Source of the DNA: Candidatus Anaerobiospirillum pullistercoris
GTDB taxonomy: Bacteria; Pseudomonadota; Gammaproteobacteria; Enterobacterales; Succinivibrionaceae
Assembly (NCBI GenBank): GCA_019114785.1
Contig: DXEV01000222.1
Coordinates: forward strand, 1 to 52,084
Direction: 5' to 3'
Length of the DNA: 52,084 nucleotides
Shown: piece after piece, positions 7,703 through 16,910 of the stretch
Layout: each line of letters begins with the position of its first letter
Numbering within the stretch: position 1 is the first letter of the stretch
Notes under the pieces: model-generated
What the model was told of the DNA's origin: nothing
What the model saw: only the letters and a program-made list of their open reading frames with translations
Databases searched by the model: none
Program-made: the position numbers and the translations under genes

Positions 7703-9367
7703 ATGGCTCAGTTCATCTTTACCATGAATCGCGTGGGCAAGGTTGTGCCCCCAAAACGACAGATCCTGAATAATATCTCGCTGTCGTTCTTCCCAGGTGC
7801 CAAGATCGGCGTCTTGGGCCTTAACGGTGCGGGTAAGTCCACTCTGCTTAAAATCATGGCCGGTGTCGACCACGATTACGAAGGCGAGGCCCGTCCGCAA
7901 CCAGGTATCAAGATTGGCTACTTACCTCAGGAGCCAAAACTCGATCCTGAAAAGAGCGTTAAGGAAGTGATCGAAGAGGCTTTCGGTGAAGTCACCGCTG
8001 CCTTAAAGCGCTTAGACGAGGTCTATGCCGCTTACGCCGACGAAAATGCTGACTTCGACGCCTTAGCCAAAGAGCAAGCTAAACTTGAGGCTATTATTCA
8101 AGCTCATGACGGTCACAACTTAGACAGCCAGATTGATCGTGCTGCTGATGCCTTACGTCTGCCTAACTTTGACCGTAAGATCAAGGTCTTATCCGGTGGT
8201 GAACGCCGCCGTGTGGCCTTATGCCGTCTCTTATTAGAGCGCCCAGACATGCTCTTATTAGACGAGCCTACCAACCACTTAGACGCTGAGTCGGTCGACT
8301 GGTTAGAGCAATTCCTCCACCAGTACCCAGGTACTGTGGTCGCTGTTACCCACGATCGTTACTTCTTAGACAATGTCGCAGGCTGGATCTTAGAGCTTGA
8401 CCGTGGTGAGGGTATTCCTTGGCAAGGTAACTACTCCAGCTGGCTGGAGCAAAAGGATCAGCGTCTGCAGATCGAAGAGAACACCGAAAGTGCTCGCCGC
8501 CGCTCCATTGAGCGCGAATTAGAGTGGGTGCGTCAAGGTGCTAATGGTCGCCACGCTAAGTCCAAGGCTCGTTTAAGCCGCTTTGAAGAGCTGTCCTCGG
8601 TGGAGTACCAACGTCGTAACGAAACCAACGAGCTCTACATTCCACCTGGGCCACGTTTAGGCGACACTGTGCTTAAGGTTAAGAACTTAAGCAAGGCCTA
8701 TGATGACCAAGTCTTGATCGACGACTTGTCCTTTATCCTGCCAAAGGGTGCCATTGTCGGTATTATCGGCCCTAACGGTGCTGGTAAGTCCACCCTCTTC
8801 CGCATGATCACGGGTATGGAGAAGCCAGATGCAGGTGATATCAAGTTAGGCGACACCGTGGTCACTGCTTATGTGGAGCAGTTCCGTGACGCCATGAAAG
8901 ACGACAACACCGTCTTCCAAGAGATCTCCAATGGTCAGGACATCTTAAAGATCGGCAACTACGAGATCCCATCTCGTGCTTATATTGGCCGCTTCAACTT
9001 TAAGAGCACTGATCAGCAGAAGCGTGTAGGCGATCTCTCCGGTGGTGAGCGTGGTCGTTTACAGCTGGCCAAGCTGCTGCAAGTTGGTGGCAACCTCTTA
9101 CTGCTCGACGAGCCTACCAACGATCTGGACGTGGAAACCTTACGTGCCTTAGAAAATGCGCTCTTAGAGTTCCCTGGCTCTGCCATGGTGATCTCCCACG
9201 ATCGCTGGTTCTTAGACCGTATTGCCACCCACATCTTAGACTACGGTGATGAGGGTAAGGTGCGCTTCTTCGAGGGCAACTACACCGAGTATGAGGCTTG
9301 GAAGAAGAAAGAATTAGGTGAAGAGGCACAGCCTCACCGCTTAAAGTTCAAGAAAGTGTCCAAGTAA
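7703..9367 (+). CDS. ettA: Energy-dependent translational throttle protein EttA (ABC-F ATPase)
   Basis: This soluble ABC-F protein binds the ribosomal E site and gates the first steps of elongation according to ATP/ADP status. It has two ABC cassettes: Walker A GLNGAGKST with signature LSGGERRR and LLLDEPTNHLD in the first, and GPNGAGKST with LSGGERGR and LLLDEPTNDLD in the second. A charged linker (residues about 240-310) joins them. Length 554 matches the family. ATG codons occur in tandem at 7700 and 7703. The second gives the family start MAQF and sits six bases after GAGG, so it was chosen. The gene is monocistronic, with a strong hairpin following at 9442-9465. Confidence 0.96.
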   Translation: MAQFIFTMNRVGKVVPPKRQILNNISLSFFPGAKIGVLGLNGAGKSTLLKIMAGVDHDYEGEARPQPGIKIGYLPQEPKLDPEKSVKEVIEEAFGEVTAALKRLDEVYAAYADENADFDALAKEQAKLEAIIQAHDGHNLDSQIDRAADALRLPNFDRKIKVLSGGERRRVALCRLLLERPDMLLLDEPTNHLDAESVDWLEQFLHQYPGTVVAVTHDRYFLDNVAGWILELDRGEGIPWQGNYSSWLEQKDQRLQIEENTESARRRSIERELEWVRQGANGRHAKSKARLSRFEELSSVEYQRRNETNELYIPPGPRLGDTVLKVKNLSKAYDDQVLIDDLSFILPKGAIVGIIGPNGAGKSTLFRMITGMEKPDAGDIKLGDTVVTAYVEQFRDAMKDDNTVFQEISNGQDILKIGNYEIPSRAYIGRFNFKSTDQQKRVGDLSGGERGRLQLAKLLQVGGNLLLLDEPTNDLDVETLRALENALLEFPGSAMVISHDRWFLDRIATHILDYGDEGKVRFFEGNYTEYEAWKKKELGEEAQPHRLKFKKVSK

Positions 9368-9441
9368 GCACACTTTCACGAAACCCACCTGCAACGCACC
9401 GCTGCAGGCAATAACTGCCACTTTGCAGGAGGCAGTGACAG

Positions 9442-9465
9442 AAAAAGCGCCAAATGGCGCTTTTT
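9442..9465 (+). terminator. ettA terminator, likely bidirectional
   Basis: AAAAAGCGCC (9442-9451), loop AAAT, GGCGCTTTTT (9456-9465). The perfect 10-bp stem ends in T on both strands. It lies between ettA and the convergent acetyltransferase gene, so it may serve both. Confidence 0.85.
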
Positions 9466-9487
9466 CTATTTATACCTTCCGCACAGC

Positions 9488-9542
9488 TGCAAGCTTGCAG
9501 ACAGGCAAGCTTTGGGCAGGCGAGCTTGCGGGAACGCAAGCT
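9488..9542. repeat. Cluster of AAGCTTGC-type inverted repeats
   Basis: Repeated GCAAGCTT/AAGCTTGC and CAGGCAAGC/GCAGGCGAGC units can fold in several ways, for example AGCTTGCG/CGCAAGCT near 9518-9541. It lies just past the stop of the minus-strand acetyltransferase gene. Similar units occur after rbsB near 50082-50131. Confidence 0.5.
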
Positions 9543-9546
9543 TAGC

Positions 9547-10095
9547 TTAACGCTCCTCGGTCAGAGCCTTGAAGAGATATTGCCCTGGAGGCTTGAGCGA
9601 TTGCTTGGTAATGCCATAGCCAGCCTTTTGCGCAGAGCGCAAAGCCTTAATGTCATTGTTCAGCGCTACTGTGGACAATCCCTTCAAATTGCCAAAGTCG
9701 TAGCTGTTGATCGAGAACTTACGCAAAGCTGTTGCTACGCCTTTGCCTTGGTGTTCATCCGTCACACCAACATACACCTCATGCAGAATGCGATCTTGGA
9801 TCTCGACCTCATTGAACATGAAGCATTCGTAACCGACCACCTTGCCATCCTTGTCCAGTGCTAGCGATACCAGATTCTCCGAAGAGAAACGATATAACCA
9901 GATCAGCCAGTTAAGCATAGGCTGGCGGAACAGGTGGAAATGTAAGCCTTGGATGTCTTTGAGGTAACGCGCCGAGCCCACCACAAAGGTGTAATCACCA
10001 AAAGTCTGGCTCTCTTTTTTGCGGTGAATGCGACGTGCTAGTTTATGGTTCAGGCTCCACAGCTTAAAGCTGTGGGTCATGTGATGCCATTCCAC
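9547..10095 (-). CDS. GNAT-family N-acetyltransferase
   Basis: A 182-residue protein with the GNAT acetyl-CoA binding core HEVYVGVTDEHQGKGVATAL (motif A, Q-x-x-G-x-A type, near residues 105-125). This is followed by STVALNNDIKALRSAQKAGYGI, the usual C-terminal strand where GNAT enzymes place N-x-x-A-x-x-x-Y-x-K-x-G-like residues. The substrate cannot be told from sequence. A strong ribosome site AGGAGGTGA lies about eight bases before the ATG. The gene is alone on the minus strand, convergent with ettA. Confidence 0.8.
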   Translation of the reverse strand: MEWHHMTHSFKLWSLNHKLARRIHRKKESQTFGDYTFVVGSARYLKDIQGLHFHLFRQPMLNWLIWLYRFSSENLVSLALDKDGKVVGYECFMFNEVEIQDRILHEVYVGVTDEHQGKGVATALRKFSINSYDFGNLKGLSTVALNNDIKALRSAQKAGYGITKQSLKPPGQYLFKALTEER

Positions 10096-10372
10096 GACTC
10101 ACCTCCTTTATTTAATGCAAACCACTCTCACTGTACGGCAAAAGCTGTGCCCTTGCCGTCAAAGCTAGGGCTCTTGCATAGCTCAAGTGAGATCACCTGA
10201 GCTAAAGACCAGCTGCAACAGGCGATTACAGCGCCAGCCCCATACCAACAACATTACCAGCATCTGGTAATTCTTTGGCTATCAGCCCAACAGACAAAGT
10301 GATTTGCACGCTGCCGCTATTCCCATCTCTCAGCTTGTCGCAAGCATGACAGAAACAGCTGGAACAGGGGGT

Positions 10373-11119
10373 TTAGAACGGAGTAAAGAAGTTACGCAGC
10401 GACTTGATTGGAGCATGGCCACGTGACTCTAAGAAATCTAAGACCTTTACTGGGCTAGTGTTGATCACGTCTAAATAGCTGAGCTCAGCTTCCTCAATCA
10501 CCTTCTCGGCTTCTTTAAAGTTGCCTAAGAAGTAGCACACATGAGCATCACTACCCAGAGACACTGTATTGCCGATCTCTTTGCACAGCTTAGCGACGGT
10601 CACGCAATTATCATGGCTGCCCATACGAGTATTGATACCCGAGGAAGAGTTAATCTCAATAGCCACATTGTTGGCCTTAGCGCACTCCAGCACCTTACGA
10701 TAATCAAGAGGATACTGAGGATTGCCTAAGTGAGTGAAGATATCGACCTTACCTGACTCAATGACCTTAATAGCCAGCTTGGTATGAGTTTCGGCATCAA
10801 TTGGGGCTAAGCTTGGGTGAAAACCAGCCAGAACGATGTCTAAACGCTGTAAATAGCGATCTTCTAAGTCCAGCGAGCCATCAGCACGAATATTGGCCTC
10901 AACACCACGTAAAATCGCAATATTGTCCACAATATGAGGGATCACACGTAAATTGCCAAAATGCCATGGGTGTGGAGCATCCTCTACATCAGGGCCATGA
11001 TCCGTAGTGGCAAACATAGAAATTCCGATTTTATCGGCCTGCAACACATAATCATTAACAGTGCTATAAGCATGATCGCTGGCAACAGTGTGCGTGTGCA
11101 GATCAACCAAAAAACGCAT
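10373..11119 (-). CDS. ycdX: PHP-domain phosphatase, YcdX family
   Basis: This PHP metal-dependent hydrolase closely resembles enterobacterial YcdX. It has the first metal motif DLHTHTVASDHAYST, then TTDHGPDVEDAPHPWHF, LRGVEANI, AGFHPSLAP, FTHLGNPQYPLD, EINSSSGINTRMGSHDN and GSDAHVCYFLG. Together these supply the histidines and aspartates of a trinuclear zinc site. YcdX proteins have alkaline-type phosphatase activity and are linked to swarming in E. coli; the natural substrate is unsettled. The longest frame begins at 11173, but the ATG at 11119 follows a GGGGA ribosome site and gives the family start MRFLVDLHTH (248 residues). Confidence 0.9.
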   Translation of the reverse strand: MRFLVDLHTHTVASDHAYSTVNDYVLQADKIGISMFATTDHGPDVEDAPHPWHFGNLRVIPHIVDNIAILRGVEANIRADGSLDLEDRYLQRLDIVLAGFHPSLAPIDAETHTKLAIKVIESGKVDIFTHLGNPQYPLDYRKVLECAKANNVAIEINSSSGINTRMGSHDNCVTVAKLCKEIGNTVSLGSDAHVCYFLGNFKEAEKVIEEAELSYLDVINTSPVKVLDFLESRGHAPIKSLRNFFTPF

Positions 11120-11344
11120 CTCAATTCCCCTTTGACAAGCAAAACTGGGGTATGTGCCCACAAAAAAGGGCATAGACCTCAGCGTCTATACCCAATATCT
11201 TACCCTTTAGAGCCGCTGTACGCACCTGCCATGATAGCTGTAACCAGCTTCATGCACTCTGCCAGTGCCACCTACACCGGCATCACCGGCGGCATAATAG
11301 TGCTGGCAGCGCTGGCTGCACAGGCTACGCAGGCAGCACAAAAG

Positions 11345-12634
11345 CTATTCCACAATTGGAGTCCATTCGTCTGCACGATAGCAGGCAAAACACATCTTCA
11401 GCTGCTCTAAGGAATTGGTATTGGTACGCAAATTCTCTACAGGCAGCTCGTCTTCAGCAAAGAAACGACGCTCACTCGTCTCACTATTGGACTCAAAGCT
11501 CTCAGTACCACAACTGCAAAGCACAAAGGCCTTTAAACAACCACCTAAGGTATCAACGGTGTTGTACTTGCTGCGGTCTAAGATTGCGATCAGGCGCTTT
11601 GGATAGACCTCCATACCAGCCTCTTCGCGCACTTCTTTAACCACATTGCTCATAATGGTCTGATCTTCATCGCACCAGCCACCTGGCACATTCCACTTCT
11701 GAGAGCGCTGCTCTTTGACCATGAGGATACGGCCTTGATCATCAAAAATAGCAGCACGGGTATCCAGCTGTGGTGTCTTATAGCCATCAGTCAACCATTG
11801 CTTACGGATCACTTCCGCCTGCTCATCTACATAATATGCTGCCATCTGAGCAGCAAGATCACCTAAACGCTCATAGCGCTCATGATCAAAAGGATCCTTG
11901 CAGTAAGTTAAACCGGCTTGAGCTAAGGAGTTAAGCTCACGAGCCCAAGAGTGCAGCTGGGCAGTCAGAGAATACTCGCGCTCTTTTTCTGAGCACACAG
12001 CAATCAGATCCCACATATTGGTGAGATAGTGCTTGCACTTAGGGAAGGTTTTGCCCTTATAGCCCCAAGAGGCTAAAGCAAAATCAACTCCGGCGGCATT
12101 GGCAGCTTGCAGATCAGTTAAGGCATCACCCACAAAGAGGATCTCTTCTCGCTTGGCTCCGGTCTGTTCCATGTAATACAAAATTGGATCAGGAGCTGGC
12201 TTACCCCGAGGAGTATCACCGGCACATACAGCACGATCGATATAAGGCACAAGCATCTCTGGCACATCTTTACCAAAAGGGCCCCCCATATCGCAGCCAC
12301 GGGAGCGCGAGGTGATCTCTGCCAATTGCAAGCCCATCTTTTTCAAGAAATCGAGCACCTCAAGCACACTTGGGAATAACTTATAGAGATCACTATGAGT
12401 ACGGGCAGTAGCTTCCCACTCTTGAAGCAAATCAGGGATCTGTTCTTCAGCTACACCCAGCTTACGTAAGCCATCACGGCCTGGAATGCCAAATAACGAG
12501 GCAAAATCCTCTTCAGTTTTACCGTGATTAGGCATATGGCGATCAAACATCTCTGCCACCGAAGTTACATCCACGGCGTAGCTGTCGACCAAAGTACCAT
12601 CCACATCGAACAGAATGTGCTTGTATTTCCCCAT
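11345..12634 (-). CDS. HAD phosphatase-NUDIX hydrolase fusion protein
   Basis: Residues about 1-225 are a phosphoglycolate phosphatase-like HAD hydrolase: nucleophile motif DVDGTLVDS, the later K-P-x-P (RGKPAPDPILYY) and VGDALTDLQAANAAG. Residues about 230-429 are a NUDIX hydrolase with an N-terminal helical NUDIX_N-type region (RELNSLAQAGLTYCKDPFDHERYERL). The NUDIX box is GGWCDEDQTIMSNVVKEVRE then EAGM. Its usual first glutamate is Gln and its Arg is Lys, which is common in this subfamily, and the metal-binding EE is kept. Such proteins hydrolyse nucleotide-sugar or ADP-ribose-like compounds, and a HAD partner could then dephosphorylate the product (inference). Ribosome site AAGGAG lies nine bases before the ATG. 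Confidence 0.88.
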   Translation of the reverse strand: MGKYKHILFDVDGTLVDSYAVDVTSVAEMFDRHMPNHGKTEEDFASLFGIPGRDGLRKLGVAEEQIPDLLQEWEATARTHSDLYKLFPSVLEVLDFLKKMGLQLAEITSRSRGCDMGGPFGKDVPEMLVPYIDRAVCAGDTPRGKPAPDPILYYMEQTGAKREEILFVGDALTDLQAANAAGVDFALASWGYKGKTFPKCKHYLTNMWDLIAVCSEKEREYSLTAQLHSWARELNSLAQAGLTYCKDPFDHERYERLGDLAAQMAAYYVDEQAEVIRKQWLTDGYKTPQLDTRAAIFDDQGRILMVKEQRSQKWNVPGGWCDEDQTIMSNVVKEVREEAGMEVYPKRLIAILDRSKYNTVDTLGGCLKAFVLCSCGTESFESNSETSERRFFAEDELPVENLRTNTNSLEQLKMCFACYRADEWTPIVE

Positions 12635-12864
12635 AGCAAAAACTCCTTAAGCTGCCCGACTGGGCCACTCTAACTGCCCGACAGGGGCAACGCTCTTCCT
12701 CAAAACCGAACCACAAAACGAGAGCTTTTAGGAAGACACTCTCAATCTACACTAAATACGCGCAAAACGCTGATTCCAGCGCAAAAAAATATAGCCTTCG
12801 TCCACCTGCCATTACATGGCAAAACATCCTCACTGACTGAACCAAGCTGAGCTATGGCGCAGCA

Positions 12865-13578
12865 TCACAGTTTTTGTAAGGCCACTACCAGCACTTGCTC
12901 GCCGTGTACCTGAAAAGTGACCTTATACCCCATCAACTGCGCAAAGTAGTCCTTAACATCAGCATCACCTTTATAGGCAGGACGTGGGTCTTGGGCCAAG
13001 ATCTCCGCTAATGCTTGAGGATCAAGCTCGCCTTTGGCTTCACCTTGAGCCAGTTGTTGTTGCGCCTCTGGGGTGTAAACCACCTCTTTAAGATGCGGCT
13101 TTTCACTGGCAAAGCCACCTCGGGCTTCAGATATAGCATCGACAAAAGGTATATAAGGCTTGAGATCAAGAATAGGAGTGCCATCGACCATATCAGCCCC
13201 TTTCACATGGATCACGCTCTTACCCTTAACCACTTCTACTTTTTCCAGCTCTAAAATCGAGAGGCCAATTCTATTAGGGCGAAAAGGCGAGCGCGAGGCA
13301 AAGACACCCACACGCTGATTTCCACCTAAGCGTGGCGGTCTGATCATGGGACGAAATTTGTCCTCAGGGATCTGATCAAAGACAAAGAGCACATGGATAT
13401 GGCTAAAGCCTTCGAGGCCGATACAGGCTTGGGGATCACAATAAGGCGCAAACAGTTCAATGGTGCAATGGATGCTCTCTACCAGACGAGGCTGACGTGG
13501 TACGGCAAACTTTTCTCCATAAGGCGTGTGGATCACCCCTATAGGGTGCATATTAAAAGTCTGTTGCGGATCGACCAT
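12865..13578 (-). CDS. trmO: tRNA (N6-threonylcarbamoyladenosine(37)-N6)-methyltransferase TrmO
   Basis: A 237-residue TrmO/TsaA protein that uses SAM to methylate t6A37 in tRNA-Thr and related tRNAs. The UPF0066 barrel is clear: IGVIHTPYGEKFAVPRQP, LEGFSHIHVLFVF, RPPRLGGNQRVGVFASRSPFRPN and LDLKPYIPFVD. The C-terminal part (residues about 165-237) matches the extra domain of the gammaproteobacterial enzyme. The start at 13578 lacks a strong ribosome site; the alternative Met at residue 10 is possible because the family core begins there. Confidence 0.93.
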   Translation of the reverse strand: MVDPQQTFNMHPIGVIHTPYGEKFAVPRQPRLVESIHCTIELFAPYCDPQACIGLEGFSHIHVLFVFDQIPEDKFRPMIRPPRLGGNQRVGVFASRSPFRPNRIGLSILELEKVEVVKGKSVIHVKGADMVDGTPILDLKPYIPFVDAISEARGGFASEKPHLKEVVYTPEAQQQLAQGEAKGELDPQALAEILAQDPRPAYKGDADVKDYFAQLMGYKVTFQVHGEQVLVVALQKL

Positions 13579-13763
13579 AGAACTAATCGCTATTGCAAAA
13601 CAAAAGTGACAACAAAGCCCCTGCCCTCAACCACGCACACAACTGCATTGGTGAAGAACATGGGGCTTGGAAACCAAAAAGCAAATGGAGGCAAACACAG
13701 GCCACAGCGTGCTGTGCCTGTGCTTATGTGGTGCCTATATTTAGGCTTATAGCCGAGAGGCTG

Positions 13764-14201
13764 CTACTTACTTTGAGGATTTGGGTTGCCGCGCTCAAAC
13801 AGATCGTCGACCTTAAAGGCCTCACCATAGCAAGTCACGGAAACGTTGCAGGCGGCGGTCTTTTCTAAACGCACACACTTACCAAAGACAATACCATTGG
13901 CTCCCATATTAGCTGCCTTGATCCGAGCATCTGTACGGGCCTCACTTTCACGGGCAATAAAGTCGTCCTCGGTCTCTTGGCAAGCCAATCCACTCACCAT
14001 ACCCAGCGAGCGATAGCGATGATTTGCCAGCTCTTCACTGCTGTACACGTCGACCGTAGCAGGCTTAGCATACTCCGTAAAGTTTTTTGGAGATAAATTG
14101 GACTCAAAACTCACGTCCTGACAAGCATTCAACAGCACCGCACCGGCAAGCAGCGAGCTGAGGCTTAAGCATAAGGCAGAAATACGCTTTAGCGTTGGCA
14201 T
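13764..14201 (-). CDS. RcsF-like outer-membrane lipoprotein
   Basis: A 145-residue protein starting MPTLKRISAL with a lipoprotein signal ending in LLNAC. The mature part carries VYSSEELANHRYRSLGMVSGLACQ, then ARTDARIKAANMGANGIVFGKC and CNVSVTCYGEAF. That is the arrangement seen in RcsF, including four cysteines placed to form two disulfides. RcsF senses envelope stress and activates the Rcs phosphorelay. None of the other Rcs genes is in the window. The ATG at 14201 is preferred over 14219 because TAGGAAA precedes it at proper distance and it gives a normal signal peptide. Call rests on motif pattern, so an RcsF-fold protein of other role is possible. Confidence 0.7.
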   Translation of the reverse strand: MPTLKRISALCLSLSSLLAGAVLLNACQDVSFESNLSPKNFTEYAKPATVDVYSSEELANHRYRSLGMVSGLACQETEDDFIARESEARTDARIKAANMGANGIVFGKCVRLEKTAACNVSVTCYGEAFKVDDLFERGNPNPQSK

Positions 14202-14974
14202 GGAGAGTTTTCCTAACATTACAAAACCACTACGCCCTAAACCACAGCAAAGCTATCTAGCAAACCTAGTCTAGTCTTCGGAGATGGCAAGTCGCCAGAG
14301 CAATGCTTCGCTTGGCAGCTTTTAGCCAGCAGAGACAACAGCAAAAGCCAGAGTCAGCTACAACGCAAACCTCTTGAGACTTTTGCGGCCAAAACTTTTG
14401 CAGTAAGGGCTTTTCTAAGCCCATCATTGTGGCATTCACCCCCTAAAGAAACAAGCTCAACTTTGATTTTTGCGCGTCCCCAAAGTCCCTGATCTGCTTT
14501 TTTCGCCAACGGTGCCACCCATAGAAGCCAATGCTTTTGCCCTATTTGGCCCTGCTCCCCCAACTACATCCGCCCTCGACACCAGCCATAGCTTAGCTTC
14601 CGCCCTCGTCCGCGCCCCTTACTATCTTTTGGCTACTTTGCGCTACTTGCTCTCACATCTTTTTGCAAAATGAGAGCTATGCCTCATTTTTAGTGTATAT
14701 CCGGTTTTACCTGAGGCAGGTATCATCAAAAATGCGCGTTTCATCAAAATTACTTAACGCGTTTTTGCGTATCCTATCCATATTAGTTTTTGTCGGCGCT
14801 AAGCCTTGATCTGCCTTAGGTTCACCTCTTAAGCAAGATATAAAAGAGAGCCAGCCTAAGGATCAGGGAGATCTAGGCAGCTTTACATGTAGAGCTAAAT
14901 TGGCTCAACGTGCCGTCAAACGCTAGGATTTCTATCTTTTTTCTCATCAGGATCAGATTTAGAGGTACGTCGTT
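14202..14974. other. Spacer between RcsF-like gene and glgC
   Basis: About 770 bases between divergent genes; no credible coding frame. The glgC promoter should lie in the AT-rich part between 14690 and 14900, but I cannot point to one confidently. The glgC ribosome site AGAGG is at 14961-14965. Confidence 0.5.
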
Positions 14975-16219
14975 ATGTCAGGAGTAATGGCAATGATCCT
15001 CGCCGGTGGCGAGGGTACTCGTTTAATGCCACTGACCAAATCTCGCTCCAAACCTTCGGTGCCATTTGGTGGTAGCTATCGTTTAATCGACTTTGTACTC
15101 AATAACTTCGTGAACTCCGGCATTCTGCGTCTGTTCGTGATCACCCAGTACAAGTCCCAATCGCTGTACATGCACTTAAAGAACGGCTGGACTGTTTCCG
15201 GTATTCCTGGCTGCTTCATCGATCCAATCCCTGCACAGATGCGTACTGGCAAAGAGTGGTACCAAGGCACCGCCGACGCCATCTACCAAAACCTCACCTT
15301 CATTGAAGACCAATATCCTGATGACGTGTGCGTCTTCGGCTCTGACCATATCTACAAGATGGACATCCGTCAGATGCTGCACTTCCACGCCTCTAACAAG
15401 GCCAGCTTAACCGTAGCCGCTATCCGCATGCCTTCTAAGGACTGCGCTAAGCGCTTTGGTGTGATTGAGGTCGATCAAAACGGCCGTATGATCGGCTTTG
15501 AAGAGAAGCCTGCTATTCCAAAGGAGATCCCAGGCGATCCTGGCTACTCTTTAGTCTCCATGGGCAACTACATCTTCAACACCAAGGTCTTATGCCATGA
15601 GCTGCGCGTTGATGCTGAGGACACCAATTCTTCGCACGACTTTGGTAAGGACATCATTCCAAAGCTCTTCCCACGCGGCAATGTCTTCGTCTATGACCTC
15701 TCCAACAACACCATTGAAGGTGAGCCAAGCGATGTTTACTGGCGTGACGTTGGTAGCATTGATGCCTACTGGGATGCCCACATGGATCTGCTCTCGCCAA
15801 ACCCACCATTCACTTTAATGAACTTAAAGTGGCCTCTGCACACCTTCTACCCACCTCTGCCACCAGCACACTTCTCTGATACCAAGCAAAATCAATCGCT
15901 CGTGTCGCAATCCATGATTTCTGCTGGCTGTAACATCGATGGTGCCACCATTCAAAAGAGCGTCTTAGGCTTCCGTTGCGAGGCTCACGACGGCTCGACT
16001 GTGGAAGAGTCAGTATTAATCGGTGATGTGAAGATCGGTGCAGGCTGTAAGATCCGTCGCGCCATCATTGACCGTGACGTCGAATTGTCCCCAGGCTTTA
16101 CCTTAGGCTTCGATCCAGAGGCTGATAAGAAGCTGGTGATCCCAGGCGATAAGAATGGCCCACACATTTCTGAGGGTGGCATTATCGTCATTCCAAAGGG
16201 TATGCGCTTAGGCTTCTAA
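14975..16219 (+). CDS. glgC: Glucose-1-phosphate adenylyltransferase
   Basis: GlgC makes ADP-glucose from glucose-1-phosphate and ATP, the committed step of bacterial glycogen synthesis. Sequence marks: nucleotide-binding AGGEGTRLMPLTKSRSKPSVPFGG, the YQGTADAIYQN motif, FGSDHIYKMD, FGVIEVD with GFEEKPAIP, and WRDVGSIDAYWDAHMDL. A left-handed beta-helix C-terminal domain follows from about residue 300. Length 414 is usual. The glycogen synthase gene follows 690 bases later on the same strand. Confidence 0.97.
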   Translation: MSGVMAMILAGGEGTRLMPLTKSRSKPSVPFGGSYRLIDFVLNNFVNSGILRLFVITQYKSQSLYMHLKNGWTVSGIPGCFIDPIPAQMRTGKEWYQGTADAIYQNLTFIEDQYPDDVCVFGSDHIYKMDIRQMLHFHASNKASLTVAAIRMPSKDCAKRFGVIEVDQNGRMIGFEEKPAIPKEIPGDPGYSLVSMGNYIFNTKVLCHELRVDAEDTNSSHDFGKDIIPKLFPRGNVFVYDLSNNTIEGEPSDVYWRDVGSIDAYWDAHMDLLSPNPPFTLMNLKWPLHTFYPPLPPAHFSDTKQNQSLVSQSMISAGCNIDGATIQKSVLGFRCEAHDGSTVEESVLIGDVKIGAGCKIRRAIIDRDVELSPGFTLGFDPEADKKLVIPGDKNGPHISEGGIIVIPKGMRLGF

Positions 16220-16910
16220 TCAATTCTGAGCTCAGCTCACTGCAAATAGGTGCAGGTAGCCGCCAAACCATAAGCCGCGACGTCCTGCACCTGCTGACCT
16301 CCTAACTAAAACCTTAATTAGGATCTGTCTGCTTACATAGCTATTGCTATTGGATGGTCATTACAGTGAGGGGAGAGCGTACACCCTGTGGAATTGGAGT
16401 GTGTATCAGAACTAAGAGACAGGATTTTCACACTATCAAGGTAAGTATCTTGCACTCCACCGTGTATATGCGGTTTTCTCAATGTAGGTGTTAGCACTTA
16501 ACCTTGAGATCCGAATAACACAGGCCTTGGCTCACAAAGCCTTGGCACATGGCATTAGGTGTGAAGATTTTGTCATTTAACCTAGAACACAGCTCTATCT
16601 GCTTTGCAGCATCACAGGGTGTATCCTCATCCGCTAGCCTGAGCTATAGCGCCAAATACGCTAGCCTTTAGAGTTCCATGCTTCTTTTTCCTGTGTGCAT
16701 ATAACTTTCATTCAAAGCATATACGCATCAAAGGAGAGTAAAAAATCGTAGTCACTATCTCTTCTTTAGCGCAAAATAGAGGGAACAGTGAGCTGACCTT
16801 TTAGGGCCAAGCTTGAGTTGTTTTGTGTTCCTTCCGCCTGCTTTGCTCATTCTGTAAGTCGTTTTTGCCTTTTTGGAGCATGGCTCTATTTGTACTGAGA
16901 AAGGTGAACT
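16220..16910. other. Spacer between glgC and glgA
   Basis: 690 bases with no supportable gene. A 9-bp stem AGGTGCAGG (16248-16256) / CCTGCACCT (16284-16292) without a T-run lies after glgC and could stabilise or partly terminate the message. The long gap means glgA probably has its own promoter, which I did not identify. Confidence 0.5.

Noticed and set aside
9488-9542. CRISPR-like array from repeated GCAAGCTT units
   Set aside because: Units are too short, uneven and self-complementary; no spacers or cas genes are present.
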